DNA of 15,295 bases from Alphaproteobacteria bacterium UBA3773 (GTDB lineage: Bacteria > Pseudomonadota > Alphaproteobacteria > RF32 > CAG-239): contig DFFP01000002.1 of the NCBI GenBank assembly GCA_002372275.1, positions 1 through 15,295 on the forward strand, read 5' to 3'. Below, piece after piece: positions 1-6,191 of this stretch. Position numbers and translations under genes: made by a program. Below the pieces are notes generated by a model. That model saw only the letters and a program-made list of their open reading frames with translations. It searched no databases and had not been told where the DNA came from. The first letter of the stretch is position 1, and each line of letters starts with the position of its first letter.

Positions 1-612
1 TATCCTGAAATCGGTGAAATGCAAACAAGAGCTATTTTGGAAGCTGCAATTGAATCTGAAGAAGCCGGAATTAAAGTTATTCCTGAAATCGAAGTTCCGC
101 TCACAGGCTCCAAGAAAGAGCTCGATATTGTTAAAAACATCATTGACACAACAGCTCAAACTGTTTTTGCCGAAAAAGGCAAAAAAGTGGATTACATTGT
201 CGGTACAATGATTGAATTGCCGCGTGCCGCTTTAATGGCTGCCGAACTTGCTGAAAGCGCTGCTTTCTTCGGCTTTGGTACAAACGACTTAACACAAACC
301 ACACTCGGCATGAGCCGTGATGACACAGGTGCCATCTTAGAAGAATATCGTGCACGTGGTGTTTATGTGGCAGATCCGTTTGCCTCCATTGATACACAAG
401 GCGTCGGACAGCTTGTTCGCAAAGCTTGCGTTGATGGCCGCAGAGTAAATCCTGATATTCACCTTGGTGTTTGCGGTGAACACGGTGGTGATCCGAAATC
501 AATCGAATTCTTTGAAGAATGCGGTTTAGATTACGTTTCATGCTCACCTTATCGTGTGCCGATTGCACGTCTTGCCGCAGCTCAAGCTGCTGTTAAGGCT
601 AAAAAGAAATAA
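1..612 (+). CDS. ppdK: Pyruvate, phosphate dikinase, C-terminal part (5' end cut by window)
   Basis: This is the C-terminal 203 residues of pyruvate, phosphate dikinase, which interconverts pyruvate + ATP + Pi and PEP + AMP + PPi in the cytoplasm. The frame is open from base 1, so the gene begins outside the window (family length is about 870-900 residues). The visible part is the PEP/pyruvate-binding TIM barrel. It contains the GTNDLTQTTLGMSRDD motif, followed by GVCGEHGGDP, whose Cys is the known catalytic acid/base of the family, and the terminal SCSPYRVPIARLAAAQA segment typical of PPDK. A strong intrinsic terminator follows 18 nt after the stop, so it is the last gene of its transcript. 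PEP synthase and enzyme I of the PTS share this barrel, but these exact motifs favour PPDK. Confidence 0.95.
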   Translation, partial: YPEIGEMQTRAILEAAIESEEAGIKVIPEIEVPLTGSKKELDIVKNIIDTTAQTVFAEKGKKVDYIVGTMIELPRAALMAAELAESAAFFGFGTNDLTQTTLGMSRDDTGAILEEYRARGVYVADPFASIDTQGVGQLVRKACVDGRRVNPDIHLGVCGEHGGDPKSIEFFEECGLDYVSCSPYRVPIARLAAAQAAVKAKKK

Positions 613-630
613 TCTTTGATGCAAACAAAA

Positions 631-660
631 AAAACCGCCTTGAAAAAGGCGGTTTTTTTT
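631..660. terminator. Bidirectional intrinsic terminator between ppdK and the 84-aa gene
   Basis: An 11-bp perfect stem (AAAACCGCCTT / AAGGCGGTTTT) with a GAAA tetraloop is followed by a run of eight T on the plus strand and preceded by a run of A. It can therefore end ppdK on the plus strand and the convergent small gene on the minus strand. Confidence 0.9.
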
Positions 661-677
661 AGTTTAGAAGCATCATC

Positions 678-932
678 TTAATGTGACGCTTGCTCAAAAT
701 TTTGATGACATGTGTCAAGAAAGGCCTGAAGCTCTTTTGATTTCGGCTCATCATAACCTGTGAGAGCCAAAATTTCAGACTTGACCTCGTTACTGGGTTC
801 CATCTGAGGTGTCACATTTTGCTTTGTTTTTTCAAACGAAGCGTGGCGTTTGTGCGCATAAAAACGCATGTGAGAACCATTGTCTTCAACAGAGATGAAT
901 ATATCACCTCTTAAATCAAGCATTTTTCTCAT
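678..932 (-). CDS. Hypothetical 84-aa protein
   Basis: I do not recognise a family. The product is a small, hydrophilic, soluble protein without a signal peptide or membrane segment. The N-terminal half (LRGDIFISVEDNGSHMRFYAHKRH) looks like a short beta-rich stretch, and the C-terminal half (roughly residues 50-80) is probably helical. The start is uncertain: Met1 (codon 930-932) has no clear ribosome-binding site, and Met4 (921-923) is a possible alternative. A TTGACA-type promoter lies just upstream (993-1021) and a bidirectional terminator downstream (631-660), so it appears to be a single-gene transcript. That arrangement is the main support that it is real. Base composition matches its neighbours. 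Confidence 0.6.
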   Translation of the reverse strand: MRKMLDLRGDIFISVEDNGSHMRFYAHKRHASFEKTKQNVTPQMEPSNEVKSEILALTGYDEPKSKELQAFLDTCHQNFEQASH

Positions 933-992
933 AACTTTGTTTGTTTTAGATTGTGAAACGATAATTATTTTTTGATAATTTAAGATGAAAAC

Positions 993-1021
993 AATCTATA
1001 GCACTTTTGTTTTTTTGTCAA
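993..1021 (-). promoter_or_regulatory. Sigma70-type promoter for the 84-aa gene
   Basis: On the minus strand TTGACA (1016-1021) is followed after 17 nt by TAGATT (993-998). A TATAGA with a 15-nt spacer overlaps it. It implies a leader of about 55 nt before the ATG at 932. Confidence 0.55.
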
Positions 1022-1040
1022 GAATATTTATGCCGGTTAT

Positions 1041-1078
1041 AAAAAAAAGAGACCTTGCATAAAAGCAAGATCTCTTTT
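1041..1078 (-). terminator. Intrinsic terminator of the truncated SPFH paralogue
   Basis: The stem GAGATCTTGC / GCAAGGTCTC lies within A/T runs, with a loop of about 6 nt. It is almost identical to the terminator of the neighbouring SPFH gene (1939-1975). The stem is continuous only in the minus-strand RNA, where the odd position forms a G-U pair; on the plus strand it would be a C-A mismatch. This fixes the transcribed strand. Confidence 0.85.
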
Positions 1079-1079
1079 T

Positions 1080-1589
1080 TTAATAAATGGATGATGATGT
1101 CAAATTTTTAATATCCAGCATGTAAAAAGTGCAATTTTCAACATAAGCTGAATACTGCTCATTTAATGAGGTAAGAACCTCATTATTAATTTTCTGATAG
1201 GCCTTTACACAAGGCTTTCCTTCTGAATTAAAGATATCTTTACTTGAAATTTTAGCAAAAACATCTTTAATTGCATTACGGACAACCATTGTAGCCAGTG
1301 CATCTGCATGATATAGATCCAGGTTGTCGTCCTTTACATCACAATCAAAGTGACATATCAATTCGACTTCCGCTATATTCTTCGTATATGTTTTCATCGT
1401 GAAAACATACCCGTTATCATGATCGATGGATGAAGGCCATCCAGGATTCTCACAACATGTGGTATCACAAATATTTTCGTCTGCAACGGAAATATTAGCG
1501 GAACGCTGTGAAACGATGTAAAACACCGAAATGAGCGTAACAAATACCAACATCATACCCATTAATGCTTTTTTAAAATTATTTGTCAT
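1080..1589 (-). CDS. Truncated, diverged SPFH/prohibitin paralogue (169 aa), membrane-anchored
   Basis: This looks like a degraded or repurposed copy of the prohibitin-like gene next door. The shared elements, in order, are: FKKA-type N-terminus; one hydrophobic segment ending in YIVS (about residues 7-28); an AEVE strand motif; an NLDLYH stretch matching NVWDLYQ; VVRNAIKDVFAKISSKDIF matching VLNDVIKDIIGHWQAQDLV; and VLTSLNEQYSAYVENCTFYML matching ILSALNERLDASYFENYTFQF. The protein stops just there, so the coiled-coil C-terminal half of SPFH proteins is missing. The segment after the membrane helix is replaced by a Cys-containing stretch (ICDTTCC) and is shortened. The frame is intact and it has its own promoter and terminator, so it may be expressed. 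I chose the ATG at 1587-1589 because it aligns with the paralogue's start; a GTG at 1613 is the longer alternative. Neither has a clear Shine-Dalgarno sequence. Confidence 0.7.
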   Translation of the reverse strand: MTNNFKKALMGMMLVFVTLISVFYIVSQRSANISVADENICDTTCCENPGWPSSIDHDNGYVFTMKTYTKNIAEVELICHFDCDVKDDNLDLYHADALATMVVRNAIKDVFAKISSKDIFNSEGKPCVKAYQKINNEVLTSLNEQYSAYVENCTFYMLDIKNLTSSSIY

Positions 1590-1603
1590 AATTTTAACTT
1601 TTT

Positions 1604-1837
1604 GTTTTTGCACCCAACGGATTGCAAACGCTGATTTTCTTGAATTTGCTATTTAAAATGTATGTATTTTTTAAGCTTACATCTGGTCCCTGGAATACGA
1701 AATTCCAAACTGTAAAACAGCGGGCGGCCTAAAGCAAAAGGCTCTTTCACTTAAAAAAATACTCGATACACTTGTGTATATCTTCACATCTTAAATCACA
1801 ACCAATAAAAATCTTAAATTTGCAGGTCAGATACAAA
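1604..1837 (-). ncRNA. Conserved 5' leader, copy A (candidate structured cis-RNA)
   Basis: This untranslated leader lies between the promoter at 1886-1914 and the truncated SPFH gene. By hand alignment it is about 91% identical (21 differences, one of them an indel, in 235 positions) to copy B at 2779-3013. Hairpins in the transcript, 5' to 3', are: 1765-1782 (7 bp, ACAA loop), 1727-1742 (GCCT/AGGC), 1710-1720 (CTGT/ACAG, TTT loop) and 1692-1706 (GGAAT/ATTCC). Stems are the same as in copy B, and the changes fall in loops, linkers or compensated pairs. No conserved uORF spans it. Confidence 0.6.
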
Positions 1838-1885
1838 TATTAATTATTACTATTATTATTACTATACTAATTTTTTTGTATTTTC

Positions 1886-1914
1886 TTTATACCATATATT
1901 TGACAAAATGTCAA
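1886..1914 (-). promoter_or_regulatory. Strong sigma70-type promoter for the truncated SPFH gene
   Basis: On the minus strand TTGACA (1909-1914) is followed by exactly 17 nt and TATAAA (1886-1891). The start site would be near 1879, giving a leader of about 290 nt. The same element, slightly weaker, precedes the other SPFH copy. Confidence 0.8.
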
Positions 1915-1938
1915 GAAGTTATGAAATTGTTATAAAAC

Positions 1939-1975
1939 AAAAAGAGACCTTGCATGAAAGCAAGATCTCTTTTTG
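1939..1975 (-). terminator. Intrinsic terminator of the prohibitin-family gene
   Basis: The minus-strand RNA forms AAAAAGAGATCTTGC / GCAAGGTCTCTTTTT with a TTTCAT loop, a long stem with one G-U pair followed by U residues. It starts 2 nt after the stop codon at 1977 and is near-identical to the terminator at 1041-1078. Confidence 0.85.
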
Positions 1976-1976
1976 T

Positions 1977-2762
1977 TTACTTCAAACCAATGAAGGGAAC
2001 AGCATCACCCATCATATAGGTAGGGAGTTTACCATCCCAGCGAAGAGTAGCCTCGTATTGGATGAGGTTTTTGTTGCTCTCAAGAGCTTTGCTCTTGATA
2101 GCCATTGCCTTAGCTTCTGCCTGAGCCGTAATAACCTTTTGCTCAGCCTCTTCTTTGATTCGGCGAGTGTTATTAACGGCTTCTTGAGCTTTCTGCTCGG
2201 CAATCACCTTAGCCTCAATTGCATTTTCGAAATTATCCGAGTAATCAATATTGATAAACTGGAAAGTATAATTTTCGAAATAGGAAGCATCAAGGCGTTC
2301 ATTCAAGGCAGATAGAATCTCTAAACGGGCTTTATCTCGATTCCCGACGAGATCTTGAGCCTGCCAGTGACCGATAATGTCTTTGATAACATCATTGAGG
2401 ACCGGTGTAATCTTCTTTGACTCGTAATCCTGCCCGACTTTCTGGTACAGATCCCAAACATTGTCGGGTTTCAGATTGTAAGTAAAGGTGTACTCCACCT
2501 CGGCGGTCTGAACATCTTGCGTGTACGATACGGCCTTTTGAGTCATCTCGACGGTGCGCACGTCAATCTTCTTCATTGAAGAAACGAAAGGCGTCTTGAA
2601 CCCGAGACCATTCACATACGATTTTTCCGAAACGTTTCCGAGGGTGACGAGCACGCCGCGGTAACCCGGCGAAACGATGTAAATCGACGAAAAGAGCGTA
2701 ATCAACGCTAAAAGAGTAATACTACCCCAAATACTTGCTTTTTTCCAATTGAAATCCATCAT
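1977..2762 (-). CDS. Prohibitin-family SPFH (band 7) membrane protein, 261 aa
   Basis: This is a full-length SPFH/prohibitin-like protein. One N-terminal hydrophobic helix (about residues 8-30) is followed by IVSPGYRGVLVTLGNV, the canonical start of the SPFH domain. Then come the IDVRTVEM and EVEYTFTYNL strands, and FINIDYSDNFENAIEAKVIAEQKAQEAVN leading into an Ala/Glu/Lys-rich coiled coil. It ends YEATLRWDGKLPTYMMGDAVPFIGLK, as bacterial prohibitin-family proteins do. Such proteins form ring- or scaffold-like oligomers at the inner membrane and often modulate FtsH-type proteolysis or membrane microdomains; no partner gene is adjacent here. The ATG at 2760-2762 was chosen by alignment with the paralogue. 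A TTG at 2792 would add ten residues. No good Shine-Dalgarno sequence is visible. It is transcribed alone from the promoter at 3049-3077 with a leader of roughly 280 nt. Confidence 0.93.
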   Translation of the reverse strand: MMDFNWKKASIWGSITLLALITLFSSIYIVSPGYRGVLVTLGNVSEKSYVNGLGFKTPFVSSMKKIDVRTVEMTQKAVSYTQDVQTAEVEYTFTYNLKPDNVWDLYQKVGQDYESKKITPVLNDVIKDIIGHWQAQDLVGNRDKARLEILSALNERLDASYFENYTFQFINIDYSDNFENAIEAKVIAEQKAQEAVNNTRRIKEEAEQKVITAQAEAKAMAIKSKALESNKNLIQYEATLRWDGKLPTYMMGDAVPFIGLK

Positions 2763-2778
2763 AGGTTTAATTGTTTTA

Positions 2779-3013
2779 GTTTTTGTACCCAACGGATTGC
2801 AAACGCCGATTTTCTTGAATTTGCCATTTAAAATGTACGTATTTTTTAAAGTTTACTTCTGGTCCCTGGAATACGAAATTCCGAACTGTTACACAGCGGG
2901 CGGCCTAAAGCAAAAGGCTCTTTCACTTAAAAAAATACTTGATATATTTTCATATATCTCCACATCTTCAACAACAACCAATAAAAATCTTAAATTTACA
3001 GGTCAGATACAAA
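2779..3013 (-). ncRNA. Conserved 5' leader, copy B (candidate structured cis-RNA)
   Basis: This is the leader of the prohibitin-family gene and partner of copy A. Its hairpins are: 2941-2958 (GATATAT-GAAA-ATATATC, 7 bp), 2903-2918 (GCCT/AGGC), 2886-2896 (CTGT/ACAG, GTA loop) and 2868-2882 (GGAAT/ATTCC). In the first hairpin the seventh pair is T-A here and C-G in copy A, a compensatory change. The fifth pair is T-A here and T-G in copy A. A 22-codon ORF starting at the ATG at 2825-2827 overlaps the gene's start in an ATGA, but copy A has ATA there, so it is probably not conserved. Confidence 0.6.
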
Positions 3014-3048
3014 AGATAATGATATATAAGTAATTTGTGTTCATTTCC

Positions 3049-3077
3049 TTTATCTCATATATTAGACAAAAAGTCAA
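3049..3077 (-). promoter_or_regulatory. Sigma70-type promoter for the prohibitin-family gene
   Basis: On the minus strand TTGACT (3072-3077), a 17-nt spacer and GATAAA (3049-3054) align with the TTGACA-17-TATAAA promoter of the paralogue. The start site would be near 3042. Confidence 0.7.
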
Positions 3078-3095
3078 GCACTTTTGATAAAAATA

Positions 3096-3124
3096 TTGCA
3101 TTCAAAAAATTAAAATGCTAAATA
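3096..3124 (+). promoter_or_regulatory. Possible promoter for the MATE gene
   Basis: TTGCAT (3096-3101), a 17-nt spacer and TAAATA (3119-3124) preceded by TGC give an extended -10 arrangement. It is divergent from the SPFH promoter and about 40 nt upstream of the MATE start. Confidence 0.4.
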
Positions 3125-3160
3125 ACGTGCGATTTTAATGGATAAAAAAAAGATAAAAAG

Positions 3161-4576
3161 ATGATTAAAAATTTAACCCAAGGTGCTCCGTTAAAGCTGA
3201 TTTTAACGTTTTGCATGCCGCTTCTGATTGGTAATTTATTTCAGCAATTTTATAATTTGTCCGACAGTTTGATTGTCGGCAGATTGCTTGGGGTCAATGC
3301 GCTGGCAGCTGTTGGCGCAACCGCGCCCTTGTTTTTTGTGTTTTTGATGATTGCCATCGGTTTTACGGGCGGCTTAACCATTGTGACGGCACAATGCTTC
3401 GGGGCAGGTGATATTAAAGGGCTTAAAAAAAGCATTACACACGCATTGATCATAAGCTTTGTTTTATGCCTTTTGATGATGTTTATTTTGATGTTTTTCT
3501 TAAATAATATATTGACATTGATGAATATCCCCATCGAAATCAAAGATGATGCCTATATTTTTATGCATATTTTAACGTATGCACTTGTAGTTTTGATTTT
3601 TTATAATCTTTTATCAGGTGTGATGCGTGCGTTGGGCGATAGCAAAACACCGCTTTATTTTTTAATTTTTTCAAGTGTTTTGAATGTGATTTTCAATTTT
3701 GTGCTGATATACTATTTTCAGTTCGGTATCAAAGGTTCTGCTTTGGGAACGCTTATATCTGTCAGCTTAACACTCCTTTTTTGCAGTCTTTATATATATC
3801 AAAAATTTCCAATCATCAGACTGACAAAATCAGATTGGACATATGACAAAAAAATGATGAAAAAAGAGCTTCAAATTGCGCTTCCGATGGGCTTGCAGTA
3901 TTCCGTTTTATCTTTGAGTATGCTTGTTATACAAGGGGCATGTAATTCTTTCGGCGCAGATGTGATTGCCGCCTTTACGGCTGCTCTTCGGATTGAACAA
4001 TTGTCAACGCAACCGATGTTGGCGCTCGGAATTGCCATGGCCACATTTTCTGCTCAAAACTGGGGCGCCGGCAAAATCAAGCGAATCCGCGATGGTGTTC
4101 GTTTTACGGCGATTCTTTCTCTTGTTTTAAGCTTGTTGATGGCGCTTTGTGTGCGCTACGTCGGACGCAATATGATTTCCGTTTTCTTAAATGAGAAAAA
4201 TGCGTTTATTATTCAAACAGGTAAAACCTATTTGAGTATTTCAACTTATTTTTATTTTTTTCTTTCGATGATTTTTATTTTCCGTAACACGTTGCAGGGA
4301 ATGGGAAGAGCCGTTATTCCGCTTGTTGCAAGCTTAACAGAACTTTTTGTTCGCTCTGTTTCGGCAATTTATCTGGCGCGTATCATGGGGTATCGCGGTC
4401 TTTTTTATGCGTCGCCTTTAGCATGGATCGGGGCAACACTTGTTGTCACAATAGGTTATGTTTATGTTATTAAAAAAATAAAAGTTCGAAAGTCCAAAAC
4501 TTATTTTTCAAAAAATAAGTGGCAAATTAGCCTCAAAGCTGCTATTCATACCACAAAAGTCACACAAGGTGACTAA
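3161..4576 (+). CDS. MATE-family efflux transporter (471 aa)
   Basis: This is an inner-membrane multidrug/toxin extrusion transporter of the MatE fold, expected to export organic cations or other amphipathic compounds in exchange for H+ or Na+. The length of 471 residues and about twelve hydrophobic segments in two similar halves are typical. The N-terminus (TQGAPLKLILTFCMPLLIGNLFQQFYNLSDSLIVGRLLG) and the motif ALGDSKTPLYFLIFSSVLNVIFNFVLI are characteristic of the branch near DinF and NorM. The tail is short and basic (KKIKVRKSKTYFSKNKWQ). The substrate cannot be told from sequence. The ribosome-binding site is weak (an A-rich stretch). A nine-codon ORF starting at 3138 overlaps the start codon in an ATGA and may be fortuitous. 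It is divergent from the SPFH gene, and no clear terminator separates it from the OMP gene downstream. Confidence 0.93.
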   Translation: MIKNLTQGAPLKLILTFCMPLLIGNLFQQFYNLSDSLIVGRLLGVNALAAVGATAPLFFVFLMIAIGFTGGLTIVTAQCFGAGDIKGLKKSITHALIISFVLCLLMMFILMFFLNNILTLMNIPIEIKDDAYIFMHILTYALVVLIFYNLLSGVMRALGDSKTPLYFLIFSSVLNVIFNFVLIYYFQFGIKGSALGTLISVSLTLLFCSLYIYQKFPIIRLTKSDWTYDKKMMKKELQIALPMGLQYSVLSLSMLVIQGACNSFGADVIAAFTAALRIEQLSTQPMLALGIAMATFSAQNWGAGKIKRIRDGVRFTAILSLVLSLLMALCVRYVGRNMISVFLNEKNAFIIQTGKTYLSISTYFYFFLSMIFIFRNTLQGMGRAVIPLVASLTELFVRSVSAIYLARIMGYRGLFYASPLAWIGATLVVTIGYVYVIKKIKVRKSKTYFSKNKWQISLKAAIHTTKVTQGD

Positions 4577-4594
4577 AAAAATGAAAAAGAAAAA

Positions 4595-5255
4595 ACTTGC
4601 TTTTTTAACAAAAGTGAACTAATGATGATAGCATATTGTTCTAAAAAGAATGATATATCAAACTTTCATTATGAACTTTATAAAGGAAAATAATATGAAG
4701 AAAACTTTATTACTCGCAGGTGTTGCAAGCGTATTTGCTTTGAATGCACAGGCTTTAGAAGTCACACCTTATGTCGGTGCTGATTATAACTTGAACTTTT
4801 TGAACAAAGCTTCAGTATATGATGGTTTCCTTCCGGGAAAATATCATTCAGGTTCAATTGTAGCTGGTGCTAAAGTCAGCCCTTATTTTGCAACAGAAGT
4901 TTTTGGTGAACTTTCAAAGCATGCAAATAAAAGAAGTTTCCATTCAGAATATGGTGCATACGGCGTTGATGCTTTCGGTATTTTACCGCTCGGCTGCTAT
5001 GGCGAATGGGAAGTTTTAGGTACAGCAGGTATCGGTCGTTACAGATTTGAAGCAAAAGTTAAACCGCACTTTGGTCATGAAACAGATCACATTTGGGGAT
5101 GGCGTTTAGGTGCAGGTGTTCAGTATAATGTAACTGAAAACTGGGGCATCCGTGCAATGTATCGTCACATTGCATTTGTGAACAAAGATGTCAGAGGTTT
5201 AGATACTCTTTCACTTGGTGTTAGATACAGCTTCTAATTAAAAAGAAATATATCT
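4595..5255 (+). repeat. Tandem duplication unit 1 (OMP gene with upstream region)
   Basis: The upstream region, coding sequence and the first bases after the stop are closely similar to 5424-6088. The upstream 100 nt are over 90% identical by eye, including a 20-nt imperfect palindrome at 4635-4654 (ATTGTTCT-AAAA-AGAATGAT) that recurs unchanged at 5464-5483. A weak promoter-like pair TTGCTT (4597-4602) / TAATGA (4620-4625), 17 nt apart, is also shared. Confidence 0.85.
4695..5237 (+). CDS. Outer-membrane beta-barrel protein, copy 1 (180 aa)
   Basis: This is a small porin-like or opacity-type outer-membrane barrel (OmpA-like eight-stranded fold), probably exposed on the surface. A Sec signal peptide (MKKTLLLAGVASVFALNAQA, residues 1-20) precedes a mature start LEVTPYVGADYNLNF. 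Alternating amphipathic strands follow (VAGAKVSPYFATEVFGEL, WEVLGTAGIGRYRFE, WGWRLGAGVQYNVTENWGIRAMYRH). It ends LSLGVRYSF, the terminal aromatic recognised by the BAM machinery. The start at 4695 is set by AAAGGA 8 nt upstream and by the signal peptide; an in-frame upstream ATG at 4650 would bury it. It ends in its own terminator. Together with the next gene it is a recent tandem duplicate. Function beyond membrane structure or host contact is unknown. Confidence 0.9.
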   Translation: MKKTLLLAGVASVFALNAQALEVTPYVGADYNLNFLNKASVYDGFLPGKYHSGSIVAGAKVSPYFATEVFGELSKHANKRSFHSEYGAYGVDAFGILPLGCYGEWEVLGTAGIGRYRFEAKVKPHFGHETDHIWGWRLGAGVQYNVTENWGIRAMYRHIAFVNKDVRGLDTLSLGVRYSF

Positions 5256-5287
5256 AAAACGATATATCCTTATAAGAAGTATTCTAC

Positions 5288-5317
5288 AAAAAAGGCTCTT
5301 AACTCAGAGCCTTTTTT
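5288..5317 (+). terminator. Intrinsic terminator after OMP copy 1
   Basis: The stem AAAAAAGGCTCT / AGAGCCTTTTTT has a six-base loop (TAACTC) and ends in a T run, 50 nt after the stop. Nothing else recognisable lies between it and the repeat unit starting near 5424. Confidence 0.9.
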
Positions 5318-5423
5318 GCTTGTAGCTTCATTTAAATCCGATGACCTTAAACGTGCATGTGAAAAACTTTAACAAGTTTGTTTGTTATTGAATTTTTACG
5401 AAAGAATTCGTGAAAAAAAAATT

Positions 5424-6088
5424 ACTTGCTTTTTTAAAAAAAGTGAACTAATGTCTATAGCATATTGTTCTAAAAAGAATGATATATCGAACTTTGATTA
5501 TGAACTTTATAAAGGAAAATAATATGAAGAAAACTTTATTACTCGCAGGTGTTGCAAGCGTATTTGCTTTGAATGCACAGGCTTTAGAAGTCACACCTTA
5601 TGTTGGTGCTGATTACAATTTGAACTTTGTGAACAAAGATTCTGGGTTAGATGGTTATGTTCCCGGAAAGTATCATTCAGGCTCCATTGTAGCTGGTGCT
5701 AAAGTCAGCCCTTATTTTGCAACAGAAGTTTTCGGTGAACTTTCAAAACATGAAAACAAAAGAAATGCTCATTCAGAATATGGTGCATACGGCGTTGATG
5801 CTTTCGGTATTTTACCGCTCGGCTGCTATGGCGAATGGGAAGTTTTAGGTACAGCAGGTATCGGTCGTTACAGATTTGAAGGAAAAGCTAAACACTCTGA
5901 ATATGCACGTGACCATGAAGCATTCCATGTTTGGGGATGGCGTTTGGGTGCCGGCGTTCAGTATAACTTGACTGAAAACTGGGGTATCCGTGCGATGTAT
6001 CGTCACACAGCATTTGTCAACAAAGTTGTCAGAGGTTTAGATACACTCTCACTTGGTGTCAGATACAGCTTCTAATTAAAAAGAACAT
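5424..6088 (+). repeat. Tandem duplication unit 2 (OMP gene with upstream region)
   Basis: This is the second copy of the unit at 4595-5255. It includes the promoter-like pair TTGCTT (5426-5431) / TAATGT (5449-5454), the conserved palindrome at 5464-5483, the ribosome-binding site and the full coding sequence. The terminators of the two units are unrelated in sequence, so the duplication ended shortly after the stop codons. Confidence 0.85.
5524..6075 (+). CDS. Outer-membrane beta-barrel protein, copy 2 (183 aa)
   Basis: This is a tandem paralogue of the preceding gene with an identical signal peptide and identical barrel strands. The differences cluster in three short segments: residues around 30-40 (NKDSGLDGYVPG against NKASVYDGFLPG), around 70-78 (HENKRNAHSEYG against HANKRSFHSEYG), and a block before the WGWRLGAG strand that is three residues longer (KAKHSEYARDHEAFHV against KVKPHFGHETDHI). 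These are predicted extracellular loops or turns between strands. It ends LSLGVRYSF. The start at 5524 is fixed by AAAGGA and the signal peptide. The pattern suggests diversification of surface-exposed loops after duplication. Confidence 0.9.
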   Translation: MKKTLLLAGVASVFALNAQALEVTPYVGADYNLNFVNKDSGLDGYVPGKYHSGSIVAGAKVSPYFATEVFGELSKHENKRNAHSEYGAYGVDAFGILPLGCYGEWEVLGTAGIGRYRFEGKAKHSEYARDHEAFHVWGWRLGAGVQYNLTENWGIRAMYRHTAFVNKVVRGLDTLSLGVRYSF

Positions 6089-6097
6089 ATCTTAAAG

Positions 6098-6129
6098 AAA
6101 AAAATACCGGCAAATGTCGGTATTTTTTT
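6098..6129 (+). terminator. Intrinsic terminator after OMP copy 2
   Basis: The stem ATACCG / CGGTAT, extended by a G-T pair and A/T runs, with a loop near CAAATG, is followed by seven T. Confidence 0.85.
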
Positions 6130-6191
6130 GTGGCGTTTTAATTTATTTGTGCTATACATCAATAAAAAACAGATAGGTAAAGGAAAATAAA

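Noticed and set aside
140..568. 142-codon minus-strand ORF opposite ppdK
   Set aside because: It lies fully inside the recognised ppdK frame, has low-complexity Arg/His/Gln-rich content typical of an antisense shadow, and has no ribosome-binding site.
1908..2315. 135-codon plus-strand ORF opposite the SPFH gene
   Set aside because: It begins inside the SPFH paralogue's promoter and runs across the terminator and the opposite strand of a well-recognised SPFH domain.
2760..2827. 22-codon ORF in leader copy B overlapping the SPFH start (ATGA)
   Set aside because: The start codon is ATA in copy A and no Shine-Dalgarno sequence is present. The three base differences between copies fall at third positions, which is suggestive but too few to support coding.
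2749..3033. 94-codon plus-strand ORF across the SPFH leader
   Set aside because: It covers leader sequence on the wrong strand. The equivalent frame is not maintained in leader copy A, and there is no ribosome-binding site.
4650..4694. Upstream in-frame start for OMP copy 1 (and the equivalent at 5479)
   Set aside because: It would place 15 extra residues before a textbook signal peptide. The AAAGGA ribosome-binding site is positioned for the internal ATG.
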